Shown here: one piece after another, positions 51,310 through 60,632 of the stretch | Numbering within the stretch: the stretch's first letter is position 1 | How the letters are laid out: every line of letters starts with the position of its first letter | Source: Terriglobia bacterium | GTDB taxonomy: Bacteria > Acidobacteriota > Terriglobia > Terriglobales > Acidobacteriaceae | Reading direction: 5' to 3' | Length of the DNA stretch: 64,000 nt | NCBI GenBank assembly: GCA_020072585.1 | Contig: JAIQGL010000004.1 | Location: 186,001-250,000 of the forward strand | Program-made: the position numbers and the translations under genes | The notes under the pieces: generated by a model | The model's database searches: none | What the model saw: only the letters and a program-made list of their open reading frames with translations | What the model was told of the DNA's origin: nothing

Positions 51310-54117
51310 ATGAATAGCTTCGGCAGCCGCTCAAAGTTGCGCGCCGGTAATCAGGAATACGAAATCTACCGTCTGGATGCTCTGGAAAAACATAACTGCT
51401 CCGCGCAACGCCTTCCTTTTTCGCTGAAAATCCTTCTGGAAAATCTTTTACGTACAGAGAATGGCCGCAGCGTCACCGCGGATGACGTGCGCTTTCTCAC
51501 GGAATGGAAACCGCAGTCGATTCCCGACAAGGAGATCGCATTTACGCCCGCGCGCGTGCTCATGCAGGATTTCACCGGCGTTCCGGCCGTGGTGGACCTG
51601 GGCGCCATGCGCGACGCTATGAAGAGGATGGGCGGCGATCCCACATTGATCAATCCGCTCCAGCCGGCGGAATTGGTGATTGACCATTCGGTCCAGGTGG
51701 ATGAGTTCGCCACCACAGGAGCGTTTGCCGTCAATGCAAAGCTGGAGTTTGAGCGCAACCAGGAGCGCTACGCCTTTTTGCGCTGGGGACAGTCAGCGTT
51801 CAGGAATTTCAAAGTGGTCCCGCCAGACATGGGCATTGTCCACCAGGTAAATCTGGAATATCTGGCGCGTGTTGTCTTCTCTGAAAAGCGGGACGGCGTC
51901 ACCGTAGCTTATCCTGACACGCTGGTGGGAACGGACTCACATACCACCATGATCAACGGCCTGGGCGTTCTGGGCTGGGGCGTGGGCGGGATTGAAGCCG
52001 AGGCGGCCATGCTGGGACAGCCGGTTTCCATGCTGTTGCCGCAGGTGGTCGGATTCAAGCTGACGGGGCGGTTGCGCGAGGGCTCCACGGCCACTGATCT
52101 GGTGCTTACGGTAACGGAGATCCTGCGCAAGACCGGCGTTGTGGGCAAGTTTGTGGAGTTCTTTGGACCGGGACTGGCGTCTCTGCCTCTGGCCGATCGC
52201 GCCACCATCGCCAACATGGCCCCGGAATACGGCGCTACATGCGGCATCTTCCCCGTGGACGAAACCACGTTGACTTATCTGCGCACCACCGGACGCAGGC
52301 CGGAGCAGATTGCACTGGTGGAGGCCTATTGCAAAGAACAGGGGCTGTTCCACACCGCGCAGACGCAGGATGCCGAATATTCGCAGATTGTGGAACTGGA
52401 GTTGAGTACGGTAGAACCAAGCGTGGCCGGGCCAAGACGTCCGCAGGACCGCGCGCCGCTTTCAAAAGCAAAAGAGTCATTTGAGCAGGCGCTGCCGACG
52501 TTGATTGGGCCGCGTCCGTCACAGCCCGCCAGAAAAGTTGCGCCGCAACAGGTGGAACGGTTCGAAGGTGAAGGCGGCACGCCGATTGCCGTTGCGGAAG
52601 ATCCCAACGCGCCAGCGGCGCATAAGGACCTCGGCGAAAGTGTCTTCGAGCAAATGCATGACGGCTCGGTGGTGATCGCGGCGATCACCAGTTGCACCAA
52701 CACGTCGAATCCGTCCGTGATGATCGCTGCCGGGCTGCTGGCGAAGAAGGCGGTGGAGAAGGGGCTGAAGCGCAAGCCCTGGGTAAAGACATCTCTGGCT
52801 CCGGGCTCGCGCGTGGTGACTGAGTATTACCGCAACGCCGGCCTGATTCCCTACATGGACCAGCTAGGCTTCCACACCGTGGGTTATGGCTGCACCACAT
52901 GCATCGGTAACTCCGGGCCGCTGCCGCAGGAAGTTTCTTATGCAATCACAGAAAAACAACTGGTGGCGGTCTCCGTGCTCTCGGGCAATCGCAACTTTGA
53001 AGGCCGCATCAACTCTGAAGTGCGGGCAAATTACCTGATGTCTCCTCCGCTGGTGGTGGCGTACGCGCTCGCCGGCCGCATTGACCTGGACATTACGCAG
53101 GACTCACTGGGCAAGGGCAAGGACGGCAAGCCGGTCTATCTCCGCGATATCTGGCCCACGCAAAAAGAAGTGCAGGACACTGTGAGCATGGCCATCAACT
53201 CCGGCATGTTCACCAAAAACTACGAGACCATTTTTGATGGCGACCAGGAGTGGAAGAGCCTGCCGGTCCCGGAAGGCGAGACATATATCTGGGATGCCGA
53301 CTCAACCTACATCAAACGCGCACCTTATTTTGACGACATGCCGGCCCGGCCCGCGCCGGTAAAAGAAATCAAAGGAGCGCGGTTGCTGGCGAAGCTTGGC
53401 CACAGCGTGACGACCGATCATATCTCGCCGGCAGGATCGATCAAGGCCAACGGTCCGGCGGGAAAATACTTGCAGGAGCACGGCGTGCAACCCAGCGATT
53501 TCAACTCTTATGGATCGCGCCGCGGCAATCATGAGGTGATGGTGCGCGGTACGTTTGCCAACGTCCGCCTGCGCAACCAGCTGGCGCCGGGTTCAGAAGG
53601 CGGCATTACCAGGCATTTCCCCAGCGGGGAGATCATGTCAATCTTTGACGCTTCAGTAAAGTACATTGCTGACGGCGTGCCGCTGATCGTGCTCGCGGGA
53701 AAAGAGTATGGGTCGGGCTCGTCCCGTGACTGGGCTGCGAAAGGGCCGCTGCTTCTGGGCATACGCGCCGTAATCGCCGAAAGCTATGAGCGGATCCACC
53801 GCTCCAACCTGGTTGGGATGGGAATTCTTCCGCTGCAATTTCTGGCGGAGGAAAACGCCGAGACGCTGGGACTACAGGGCGACGAGGTCTATGACATCAT
53901 CGGCCTGCCCGCGCTGCTGGCCAGCAAGTTTGCCGGCGGAAAGCAGGTACAGGTCCGCGCCACCGGCGCTGATGGCGGGGTGAACGAATTCAGCGCGCTG
54001 GTGCGCATCGACACGCCGCAGGAGATTCTCTACTACGAGCATGGCGGAATCCTGCAATATGTGTTGCGGCAGTTGCTGGCCAGCAAGCCGAAACCAGAGA
54101 CGGCGATGGTCCGTTAG
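51310..54117 (+). CDS. acnA: Aconitate hydratase A
   Basis: Isomerises citrate and isocitrate in the TCA cycle, using a [4Fe-4S] cluster. The 935-residue protein has all four aconitase domains: [19 protein letters not shown] with the substrate-binding histidine, [15 protein letters not shown] and [14 protein letters not shown] with the three cluster cysteines, and the C-terminal swivel domain with [20 protein letters not shown] and [15 protein letters not shown]. Length is about 40 residues more than usual, mostly in a flexible Pro/Ala-rich stretch near 370-430. GGAAGG lies 8 bases upstream of the ATG. Tam, encoded 40 kb away, detoxifies its by-product. Confidence 0.96.
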   Translation: MNSFGSRSKLRAGNQEYEIYRLDALEKHNCSAQRLPFSLKILLENLLRTENGRSVTADDVRFLTEWKPQSIPDKEIAFTPARVLMQDFTGVPAVVDLGAMRDAMKRMGGDPTLINPLQPAELVIDHSVQVDEFATTGAFAVNAKLEFERNQERYAFLRWGQSAFRNFKVVPPDMGIVHQVNLEYLARVVFSEKRDGVTVAYPDTLVGTDSHTTMINGLGVLGWGVGGIEAEAAMLGQPVSMLLPQVVGFKLTGRLREGSTATDLVLTVTEILRKTGVVGKFVEFFGPGLASLPLADRATIANMAPEYGATCGIFPVDETTLTYLRTTGRRPEQIALVEAYCKEQGLFHTAQTQDAEYSQIVELELSTVEPSVAGPRRPQDRAPLSKAKESFEQALPTLIGPRPSQPARKVAPQQVERFEGEGGTPIAVAEDPNAPAAHKDLGESVFEQMHDGSVVIAAITSCTNTSNPSVMIAAGLLAKKAVEKGLKRKPWVKTSLAPGSRVVTEYYRNAGLIPYMDQLGFHTVGYGCTTCIGNSGPLPQEVSYAITEKQLVAVSVLSGNRNFEGRINSEVRANYLMSPPLVVAYALAGRIDLDITQDSLGKGKDGKPVYLRDIWPTQKEVQDTVSMAINSGMFTKNYETIFDGDQEWKSLPVPEGETYIWDADSTYIKRAPYFDDMPARPAPVKEIKGARLLAKLGHSVTTDHISPAGSIKANGPAGKYLQEHGVQPSDFNSYGSRRGNHEVMVRGTFANVRLRNQLAPGSEGGITRHFPSGEIMSIFDASVKYIADGVPLIVLAGKEYGSGSSRDWAAKGPLLLGIRAVIAESYERIHRSNLVGMGILPLQFLAEENAETLGLQGDEVYDIIGLPALLASKFAGGKQVQVRATGADGGVNEFSALVRIDTPQEILYYEHGGILQYVLRQLLASKPKPETAMVR

Positions 54118-54163
54118 GAGAGGCCTTCGCCGCTGATTGGCACAAATAGTCGCGGATCAGTTT

Positions 54164-54212
54164 GGCCGCGAATGAATTAGCCGCGAATCAACGCGAAAGG
54201 GCGCGAATCAGG
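54164..54212. repeat. Repeat B-related sequence, copy 3
   Basis: GGCCGCGAATGAATT and AGCCGCGAATCAACGCGAAA then GCGCGAATCAGGG repeat the left arm of fold-back repeat B as direct copies, without the right arm. Confidence 0.5.
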
Positions 54213-54242
54213 GCAGAGGGTGGATACGCAGATTCTTAATAC

Positions 54243-54458
54243 ATGGCAAATGACATCTGTGTGCGCTTGGGCCGAAGAATCAGGCGGTTAAGAGATGAGC
54301 GGGAATGGAAGCAGTACGATTTAGCCGCTCACTCCGGGCTGACACGCCCGTATATTTCCCGTTTGGAGAATGCGAGAAAAGAGATTGGACTGAGGGCACT
54401 GGAGAAAGTAGCCTCTGCCTTTGACATGAAACCGTGGCAGTTGCTCAAGGGGCTTTGA
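54243..54458 (+). CDS. XRE-family transcriptional regulator
   Basis: A 71-residue protein consisting of a single Cro/C1-type helix-turn-helix: LGRRIRRLRDEREWKQYDLA, then AAHSGLTRPYISRLENARKE and ALEKVASAFDMKPWQLLKG. Its target is unknown. It lies 125 bases downstream of acnA, but a separate promoter is likely because repeat sequence intervenes. No restriction-modification or toxin gene is adjacent. Confidence 0.85.
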   Translation: MANDICVRLGRRIRRLRDEREWKQYDLAAHSGLTRPYISRLENARKEIGLRALEKVASAFDMKPWQLLKGL

Positions 54459-54619
54459 TACTAACCGGCAGCCGTTATTGAAGAAATTGTTCGAGTACCC
54501 GATACGCGCGAAAGCCGCAGGATTTTCTCATGGCGACTTTAGCCTTGTATGTCCGGCCATTCTACGACTACAGGACCGCAGCTACAGAAAACCGATTGAG
54601 TAAGCGCAGTGGAAGGCCT

Positions 54620-55126
54620 TTAGGGCTTTGCGGACGGCTGCCAGAGCTCAATCTTATTCCCATCCAGGTCATAGATCCAGGCAAAGCGACCGAAGGATTC
54701 ATCCATTCGTTTGGGATCAATCTTCACTCCCTCTTGTTTTAAGCGGTCGAGCAAAGCGTCCATATCGTCCACGATGTAATTGATCATGAACGGCTGGCCA
54801 GGATCGAAATATTTAGTGGAGGCGGGAAAAATAGTCCATGAGGTAATGTGTTCCTTTTGCGGGTCGTCGTGTTCGCGCCACCGAAGCATCGCACCCTGGC
54901 CTTTGTCAGCGAGTCCAAGATGCTTTGAATACCATTCGCGCATCTGATCACGATTCGCGGATTTGAAGAAGACACCGCCGATTCCAAGGATGTGCCCGCG
55001 CTGCTCCACTTTGACAGGTGGCTTCGATTTTTCAGGCGGAGATTGCACTTCCTGTCCTCCTTTTGAGAGGACAGAGATGAGCAACAGCGAACCGAGCGCA
55101 ATTGTGCTCCAGGGTATTTTCTGCAT
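54620..55126 (-). CDS. Secreted VOC-family (glyoxalase-like) protein
   Basis: A vicinal-oxygen-chelate domain protein of about 168 residues with an N-terminal signal or membrane anchor (KIPWSTIALGSLLLISVLS). The domain starts HILGIGGVFFKSANRDQM, has REWYSKHLGLADKGQGAM, and ends SFGRFAWIYDLDGNKIELWQ, the typical C-terminal strand and metal-ligand glutamate of the fold. Substrate unknown. The ATG at 55126 lacks a ribosome binding site; an ATG at 55210 has AGAGG upstream and overlaps the zinc-ribbon gene, giving a longer basic N-terminus. It is probably cotranscribed with that gene. Confidence 0.78.
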   Translation of the reverse strand: MQKIPWSTIALGSLLLISVLSKGGQEVQSPPEKSKPPVKVEQRGHILGIGGVFFKSANRDQMREWYSKHLGLADKGQGAMLRWREHDDPQKEHITSWTIFPASTKYFDPGQPFMINYIVDDMDALLDRLKQEGVKIDPKRMDESFGRFAWIYDLDGNKIELWQPSAKP

Positions 55127-55187
55127 CTGCGCATTGTACAAGTTTCGATTTGAATGGAGAAAACGGTCGCGTTTCCTTGCACCCTCT

Positions 55188-55370
55188 CTATTCCTTGTCC
55201 GATTCTTCATTTGCCTCTGAGAGAATCTGCCATAAGGCCTTGCCGCAATCGACGATCTGCTTGCGGCCGCATTGAGGGCATTGGTATTCGCGCATGTCGC
55301 GGCCGGTGAAGGTGGTGCGTTCGATCTGATGCATTTCAATGGCGCAGTCGGGGCAGGCAGTTTCGGCCAT
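55188..55370 (-). CDS. Small zinc-ribbon protein
   Basis: A 60-residue protein with paired cysteines CPDC (6-9) and CPQC (31-34), plus Cys42, forming a zinc ribbon. The rest, RTTFTGRDMREYQ and KALWQILSEANEE, has no recognisable domain. Such mini ribbons may bind nucleic acid or a partner protein. It precedes the VOC-protein gene on the same strand. Confidence 0.7.
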   Translation of the reverse strand: MAETACPDCAIEMHQIERTTFTGRDMREYQCPQCGRKQIVDCGKALWQILSEANEESDKE

Positions 55371-55775
55371 ATTTGTAGTGTAGTTTGACGCTAGCTATTT
55401 CGTGTTTTATTTGCTACATTGAGGACGGCATTTGGCCAGGCGCCAGCGCAACGGAAGACCCGTTGCGTTTTGTGTTTTTGGTTGCAGCCATGGCGATCCG
55501 TGGGGATCAGGGTGGAAGACATCCGTGCTAAGTTGATTGTTTGCAACACGGATGGGGATCGAGTGGGGAGGAACCGCGCAAGTTTTTTGTTTTCAACAAA
55601 GGCGGCTGGGGATCGATGGGGAGGCGTCACGTAAGTCCTTTAGAAATGGGGATCCGTGGGAGGGGGTAGGGTATCCCAAGAGGGTGACGCCCAGGCGCGG
55701 AATGCTATATCCTCACAGGTCTGGCTTTTTGAGTATCACCGGAACATAACACTTAACTGACATACACTTAACTAT
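55371..55775. repeat. Gap with G-rich degenerate repeats before purD
   Basis: About 400 bases without a supported gene. The words GTGGGGATCAGGGTGG, GATGGGGATCGAGTGGGG and CTGGGGATCGATGGGGAG recur, along with TTTGCAACACGG and CGCAAGTTTTTTGTTTTCAA. The pattern resembles the gap at 36.6-37.1 kb. The purD promoter must lie in its last 100 bases. Confidence 0.5.
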
Positions 55776-57053
55776 ATGAAGGTCTTGGTCATTGGCGGAG
55801 GCGGCAGGGAGCACGCACTGGTGTGGAAGCTGCGCCAGTCGCCCCGGGTGTCACAGGTCTATTGCCTGCCCGGGAACGGCGGTATTTGCGAAGAGGCCAC
55901 GTGTCTGCCGGGCGATCCCAGGAGCCTGGCCAGCCTGCTTACGGCAGCGCACCAGATCCATCCGGACTTGACGGTGGTGGGGCCGGAGCTGGCGCTATCA
56001 CTGGGTGTGGTGGACGAGTTCACGCGCCGTGGCCTTAAGATTTTTGGTCCGACCCAGCGGGCCGCACAGCTGGAAACGAGTAAGAGCTTTGCCAAGGAGT
56101 TCATGCAACGGCACCAGGTGCCCACGGCGCACTATGCCGTCTGCTCGACAGAAGAGGAGTTGCGCAAGTCATTGGGACTCTTCTCCACCCCGGTGGTGGT
56201 CAAGGCCGATGGGCTGGCTGCGGGCAAAGGGGTGGTGATTGCCCCCACAAAAGAAGAGGCTGCTACGGCAGGCGCAGAGATGTTCAACGGCAAGCTGCTG
56301 GGAACTCCAGTGGCCAACGTGGTGCTGGAAGAATTTCTTGAAGGCGAGGAAGTCTCGTTTCTGGTGCTGAGCGATGGTGAGCGCGTGGCTCCGCTGGTGC
56401 CTGCGCAGGACCACAAGCGTATTGGCGAGGGCGACAAGGGCGCCAACACCGGAGGAATGGGTGCGTACTCCACTGATTCACTGCTTGATGCCGGCATGAC
56501 CGACTGGCTGGTGAACCACATTGCACGACCGGTGATCGCGGGCATGAAATCAGAGGGCGCGGAGTATCGCGGCATTTTGTATTGCGGGCTGATGATGACC
56601 GCCAAGGGCCCGATGGTCCTGGAATTCAACTGCCGGTTCGGCGATCCTGAAACACAAGCAGTGCTGATGCGGCTGGATAGCGATCTGCTGGATGCGATTG
56701 AAGCCGCGGTTGACGGCCGCGTGAGCGATGGAGAGTTCAAGTGGTCGCGCGATGCTTCATGCTGCGTGGTGGTGGCGTCCGGCGGGTATCCGGGAAGCTT
56801 TATGAGCGGGAAGCAGATTTCAGGGTTGGATCGCGCGGACAGCCTGGGCAACGTGAAGGTGTTTCACGCCGGCACAAGCAAAAGAGATGGCGTGTTTTAT
56901 ACCAATGGCGGACGCGTACTGGGAGTAACGGCGCGCGCGCCACAGCTTAGCGATGCAATTAACCGCGCTTATGAAGCAGTGCGGCTGATCAGCTTTGAAG
57001 AAATGTATTACCGCAAGGACATTGGCGCACGCGCCCTGAAAGCACAAAAATAA
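55776..57053 (+). CDS. purD: Phosphoribosylamine-glycine ligase
   Basis: Second step of de novo purine synthesis: joins 5-phosphoribosylamine and glycine with ATP. The 425-residue ATP-grasp enzyme has VLVIGGGGREHALVWKLRQS and LTVVGPELALSLGVVDEF in the N domain, the ATP-binding FMQRHQVPTAHYAV, VVKADGLAAGKGVVIA and VVLEEFLEGEEVSFLVLSDG, then the conserved DHKRIGEGDKGANTGGMGAY and metal-binding VLEFNCRFGDPETQAVL. It heads a three-gene operon, purD-purE-kdsB, with gaps of 22 and 14 bases. Confidence 0.96.
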   Translation: MKVLVIGGGGREHALVWKLRQSPRVSQVYCLPGNGGICEEATCLPGDPRSLASLLTAAHQIHPDLTVVGPELALSLGVVDEFTRRGLKIFGPTQRAAQLETSKSFAKEFMQRHQVPTAHYAVCSTEEELRKSLGLFSTPVVVKADGLAAGKGVVIAPTKEEAATAGAEMFNGKLLGTPVANVVLEEFLEGEEVSFLVLSDGERVAPLVPAQDHKRIGEGDKGANTGGMGAYSTDSLLDAGMTDWLVNHIARPVIAGMKSEGAEYRGILYCGLMMTAKGPMVLEFNCRFGDPETQAVLMRLDSDLLDAIEAAVDGRVSDGEFKWSRDASCCVVVASGGYPGSFMSGKQISGLDRADSLGNVKVFHAGTSKRDGVFYTNGGRVLGVTARAPQLSDAINRAYEAVRLISFEEMYYRKDIGARALKAQK

Positions 57054-57075
57054 TTCACGAGGGAATAGAACATCC

Positions 57076-57585
57076 ATGGCAGAGAGCCCACTGGTTTCAA
57101 TTGTGATGGGGTCGGATTCCGACCTTGAGATCATGAATGAAGCGGCCAAAGCGCTGGACGATTTTGGCATTGCTTATGAGATCGATGTAACGTCGGCGCA
57201 CCGTTCGCCGGCGCGTACCTCAGAATATGCACGCAATGCCGCTGGCCGCGGGATCAAGGTCATCATTGCCGGAGCGGGCGGCGCGGCGCACCTGGCCGGT
57301 GTGATTGCCGCGGAAACAACCATCCCGGTGATCGGCGTGCCCATTCCTTCCACACCGCTGAACGGCATGGACTCATTACTGGCCATTGTGCAGATGCCCG
57401 CGGGCATTCCCGTGGCGACAACGGCAATCGGCAAGCCAGGAGCGACGAACGCGGGAATTCTTGCTGCACAGATTATCGGGCTGAGCAACACAACCGTGGC
57501 CGGCAAGCTGAAAGAGATGAAAGGCAAGCTGGTCAAGAGCGTGGAAGAGAAGTCACAAAAGCTACAGCAGTTGAGGAAGCGGTAG
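57076..57585 (+). CDS. purE: 5-(carboxyamino)imidazole ribonucleotide mutase (PurE)
   Basis: Converts N5-CAIR to CAIR in purine synthesis. A 169-residue class I PurE with SIVMGSDSDLEIMNEAAKAL, EIDVTSAHRSPARTSEYA (substrate-binding SAHR), VIIAGAGGAAHLAGVIAAET and GVPIPSTPLNGMDSLLAIVQ, then MPAGIPVATTAIGKPGATNA. Its usual partner PurK is not adjacent in this window. GAGGGAA lies upstream of the ATG. Confidence 0.95.
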   Translation: MAESPLVSIVMGSDSDLEIMNEAAKALDDFGIAYEIDVTSAHRSPARTSEYARNAAGRGIKVIIAGAGGAAHLAGVIAAETTIPVIGVPIPSTPLNGMDSLLAIVQMPAGIPVATTAIGKPGATNAGILAAQIIGLSNTTVAGKLKEMKGKLVKSVEEKSQKLQQLRKR

Positions 57586-57599
57586 GCAAATCTTCCACC

Positions 57600-58340
57600 A
57601 TGGCACAAAATTTTTCCGCCGTCGCCATTATCCCTGCCCGTCTAGCTTCCACGCGCCTGCCACGCAAGGTGCTGCGTGAGATCGCGGGGCAACCGATGAT
57701 TGCGCGCGTGTATGAAGCGGCGAAACAGTCTCCACTGCTGCGGGACGTGATCATTGCCACGGATTCGGAAGAGGTCATGCTGTTCGCTCAGGCACGCGGA
57801 TGGAAGGCGCAGATGACCTCTGACAAGCACCGCAGCGGCACCGATCGCGTGCATGAAGTTGCCCAGCGCATCCCTGCCGATGTGTACGTAAATATTCAGG
57901 GCGATGAACCTCTGGCCCGGCCTGAGCATCTGGATGCCCTGCTTCAGCCGATGCAGGACGCCAAGGTGATGGTCGCCACCATCAAGACGCCGTGCCCGCC
58001 CCAGGATGTGGACAATCCCAACGCGGTGAAGGTAGTGACGGACCTGAACGGCCGCGCGCTTTATTTCTCGCGCTCCACGATTCCCTTTGATCGCGACAAA
58101 ACCGGCGGCATCAGCTACTTCAAGCATCTGGGCTTTTACGCTTACCGGCGTGCCGCGCTGGACCGATTCTGCAATCTGCATGAATCGAAGCTGGAAGCAG
58201 CGGAGCGGTTGGAGCAGCTGCGCTTTCTGGATAACGGCATCGATATTTATGTGGCGGAGACGCCGTTCAACACGGTAGGTGTGGATACGGAGGAAGACCT
58301 GCGGCGCGTGGAAGAGATGGTGAGGGCATCGGGAGTGTGA
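57600..58340 (+). CDS. kdsB: CMP-Kdo synthetase (3-deoxy-manno-octulosonate cytidylyltransferase)
   Basis: Activates Kdo for LPS inner-core synthesis, so the organism makes Kdo-containing LPS. A 246-residue cytidylyltransferase with IIPARLASTRLPRKVLREIA, the MTSDKHRSGTDRVHEVAQRI motif, YVNIQGDEPLARPEHLD and YFSRSTIPFDRD, all typical of KdsB. It is the last gene of the purD-purE-kdsB operon, an unusual combination but probably simple co-transcription. A 14-base perfect palindrome (GCGGCCTAGGCCGC, 58348-58361) lies just past the stop codon. Confidence 0.94.
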   Translation: MAQNFSAVAIIPARLASTRLPRKVLREIAGQPMIARVYEAAKQSPLLRDVIIATDSEEVMLFAQARGWKAQMTSDKHRSGTDRVHEVAQRIPADVYVNIQGDEPLARPEHLDALLQPMQDAKVMVATIKTPCPPQDVDNPNAVKVVTDLNGRALYFSRSTIPFDRDKTGGISYFKHLGFYAYRRAALDRFCNLHESKLEAAERLEQLRFLDNGIDIYVAETPFNTVGVDTEEDLRRVEEMVRASGV

Positions 58341-58388
58341 ATCGTAGGCGGCCTAGGCCGCAAGACTGTCAGCTCTTTGACAACTGAA

Positions 58389-59543
58389 TCAGCTAGCCAA
58401 GCTGGGGCGATGGTTTCTGGCCCATGCTTCCGCGGCGGCAATGCGCTTGGAGATGGGCGGGTGCGAATGAAAGAGCAGTTCTACCAGCCTTGAAGGATGG
58501 CTCTCACTCAGGTTCTGCTTACCCAGTTTTTCCATCGCCGAAATGTAGGGAGTCACGTCTGCTACGCACTGCCAGCAGTAAAGGTCGGCTTGGCGTTCAG
58601 TAAAGCGGGAGTAAGCGTTGAGGGCCGGCATCAGGATCAGCGAGAGTCCGCTGGCGACCAGAGCCAGCAGCGGCAGGTTGGCAAAGTCGGCAAGGTGCTG
58701 AAACATCCGCTGTTCGTCAATGGCGTAGCGCAATACCTCATTGGCCGCCCAAAAGCCGGCAAGGGTGACCAGCGCCTGCACCACAATCATCTTCACCATG
58801 TGACTGTGCACGTGATGGCCAAGCTCATGGGCCAGCACAGCTTCAATCTCATCATTGCTGTAGTTCTCCAGAAGCGTGTCTGCCAGGATGATGCGACGCG
58901 TGTTTCCCAGTCCGGTAAGAGCAGCATTGGCCTTCTTGCTTTTCTCTGAAAGCTTCCATTCGTAGACGCCGCGCACGCGCGTACCGGAGCGCTCTCCCAG
59001 ACGCACCAGACGGGCTTTCAGCTCGTCATTTTGCAGAGGAGCGAATTTATAAAACAGCGGAAACAGGACCACGGGCGCGATCTGGGCGAAAAAGATGAAT
59101 AAGCCGATGAAAACCACCCACCCGATGATCCACCAGTACTGCGGTGAAAAGCGTATGAGCGCATACACCATTTCGGCCAGGAAAGTCGCCAGCACCAGAC
59201 CGAGCACCCAGCCTTTGATCTCGTCTTTGATCCACGAACCCAGGCGCTGGTTGGAGAGATTGAAGCGGTGTTCAAGCCGGAAGCTGTAAAAATCCAGCCC
59301 AAAACCCAGGACCTTGCTGATGACGCTGAGGAAGGTAATGTAAATAAACAGATCGAGTACGTAGTGATCGCCGCCGATGTGCGTAGCCAGAGAGCTGAGA
59401 ACATTGGTCCAGCCGGTGGCCAGCAGCGCGATCAGAAAACCGAAGCTGATGACCAGATCGCCAATTTCCACCCAGCGCCGGGCGCGATTGTATTCGCGCG
59501 CGTCTGTAGTGTCCGGGTGCAGATGGGTTTCAGTCATGGTCAT
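58389..59543 (-). CDS. M48-family (Ste24/CAAX-type) membrane metalloprotease
   Basis: A 384-residue integral membrane zinc protease with about six helices. The zinc motif is HELGH (239-243) in LAHELGHHVHSHMVKM, and a later glutamate in FTERQADLYCWQCV matches the third ligand. The N-terminal helices and the FRLEHRFNLSNQRLGSWIKD segment match Ste24 homologues. It may process or degrade membrane proteins. Its ATG overlaps the stop codon of the preceding bicupin gene (ATGA), so the two are translationally coupled. Confidence 0.9.
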   Translation of the reverse strand: MTMTETHLHPDTTDAREYNRARRWVEIGDLVISFGFLIALLATGWTNVLSSLATHIGGDHYVLDLFIYITFLSVISKVLGFGLDFYSFRLEHRFNLSNQRLGSWIKDEIKGWVLGLVLATFLAEMVYALIRFSPQYWWIIGWVVFIGLFIFFAQIAPVVLFPLFYKFAPLQNDELKARLVRLGERSGTRVRGVYEWKLSEKSKKANAALTGLGNTRRIILADTLLENYSNDEIEAVLAHELGHHVHSHMVKMIVVQALVTLAGFWAANEVLRYAIDEQRMFQHLADFANLPLLALVASGLSLILMPALNAYSRFTERQADLYCWQCVADVTPYISAMEKLGKQNLSESHPSRLVELLFHSHPPISKRIAAAEAWARNHRPSLAS

Positions 59544-60274
59544 TGATTTTGCTTGTCCGAGTTGAACTCCAGTGTAACGAACTGGGCTGTTTTTGCGCTG
59601 TTGTTTGCCAGTGCATGCGTTACGCCGGCAGGCACCCAGGCCAGCCCGCCGGGGCCGCGCTTGATGTTGTTGCTGCCTGAATCGGACTGGCTTGTGAGAT
59701 CGAGATCAGAAACCGCAACCACCAGATGGGGCACTGTGTGCGTGTGCTTTTCCAGGCGAGACGACGGTGGCAGTGTTACCAGAGACATCGTCCATTGGTC
59801 GGCGGAGATGCGGCGGATGGTGCTGGGACAGCCTACGGCCGGAGAATGAGGCGTCGCTCCAATACAGCCGCCCGAATCGCAGGATTCAGTACAGGTCTTT
59901 ACGTGCGCAGCAGGCGTCAACAATTCAATCGTGATGTTGTGGAACGGCTGATTGCCTTCATTGATGGCTGCGTGCGCAAAGTTCCCCGGCGTATAGCGGA
60001 CTTCGCCATCTTTCAGTTGCAGCGCGACCGGCTTCTCGCCCGGACGCGCGCTGACCACGTCCGAATCGCCCAGCGTCACAAAGACATAATCATAGCCATG
60101 GCGGTGCACCAGGGTGGTGGCCTTAGGCGCGACCGTCACATCGAATACGCGCACGTATTCGTTTTGCAAAACCAGATGATGGCTGGGTTCGGAAGTGATC
60201 TCCACGGTCTGCTGTTGCTGGGCCAGAGTGGCTGTGGCCAGAAACAACAGTCCCGCGACATGGGACGTTCTCAT
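59540..60274 (-). CDS. Secreted bicupin protein, copy 1
   Basis: A 244-residue protein with a signal peptide (GLLFLATATLAQ) and two cupin domains. The first has TTLVHRHGYDYVFVTLGDSD and the start of the domain VEITSEPSHHLVLQNEYVRV. The second includes SRLEKHTHTVPHLVVAVSDL and AWVPAGVTHALANN. Between them is a cysteine-rich linker, KTCTESCDSGGCIGA. The histidines could bind a metal. Substrate unknown. It is paralogous to the gene at 60633-61415 and is coupled to the M48 protease. Confidence 0.75.
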   Translation of the reverse strand: MRTSHVAGLLFLATATLAQQQQTVEITSEPSHHLVLQNEYVRVFDVTVAPKATTLVHRHGYDYVFVTLGDSDVVSARPGEKPVALQLKDGEVRYTPGNFAHAAINEGNQPFHNITIELLTPAAHVKTCTESCDSGGCIGATPHSPAVGCPSTIRRISADQWTMSLVTLPPSSRLEKHTHTVPHLVVAVSDLDLTSQSDSGSNNIKRGPGGLAWVPAGVTHALANNSAKTAQFVTLEFNSDKQNQ

Positions 60275-60632
60275 AAGTAAAGATTGTAAGAATAAACGGA
60301 GTGCCGCCGCAAGCCGGTAAACGCCTGAAATGCCGGATGTCTAAAGGTCAATGCACCTTTGTTTTTGTCGCTTCGCTCCAAACCGCTTTGGGATTTTTCT
60401 CGCCTTGAGTTAGTGCTGCCCTGCTGCGCGCCACTCGCCTTCACACGGGGCTCGCGGCGAATCCCTTTGTCCCTAACTATATTGTCGCTTCGCTCCAAAC
60501 CGCTTTGGAATTCTCTTTCAGCTGCGATGTGTTGTCAGCCTTGCATCAAGCTGTTCGGCGGCCACAGGCCTCACTGCTTCGGCCTAATTTTTTGTCGCTC
60601 CGCTCCAACCGCTCAAAATTCTGGAACTCTTG
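60275..60632. repeat. Gap with three spaced direct repeats
   Basis: TTGTCGCTTCGCTCCAAACC occurs at about 60365 and 60482, and a diverged form TTTGTCGCTCCGCTCCAACC at about 60591, spaced 118 and 109 bases. No gene is supported here. Confidence 0.6.
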
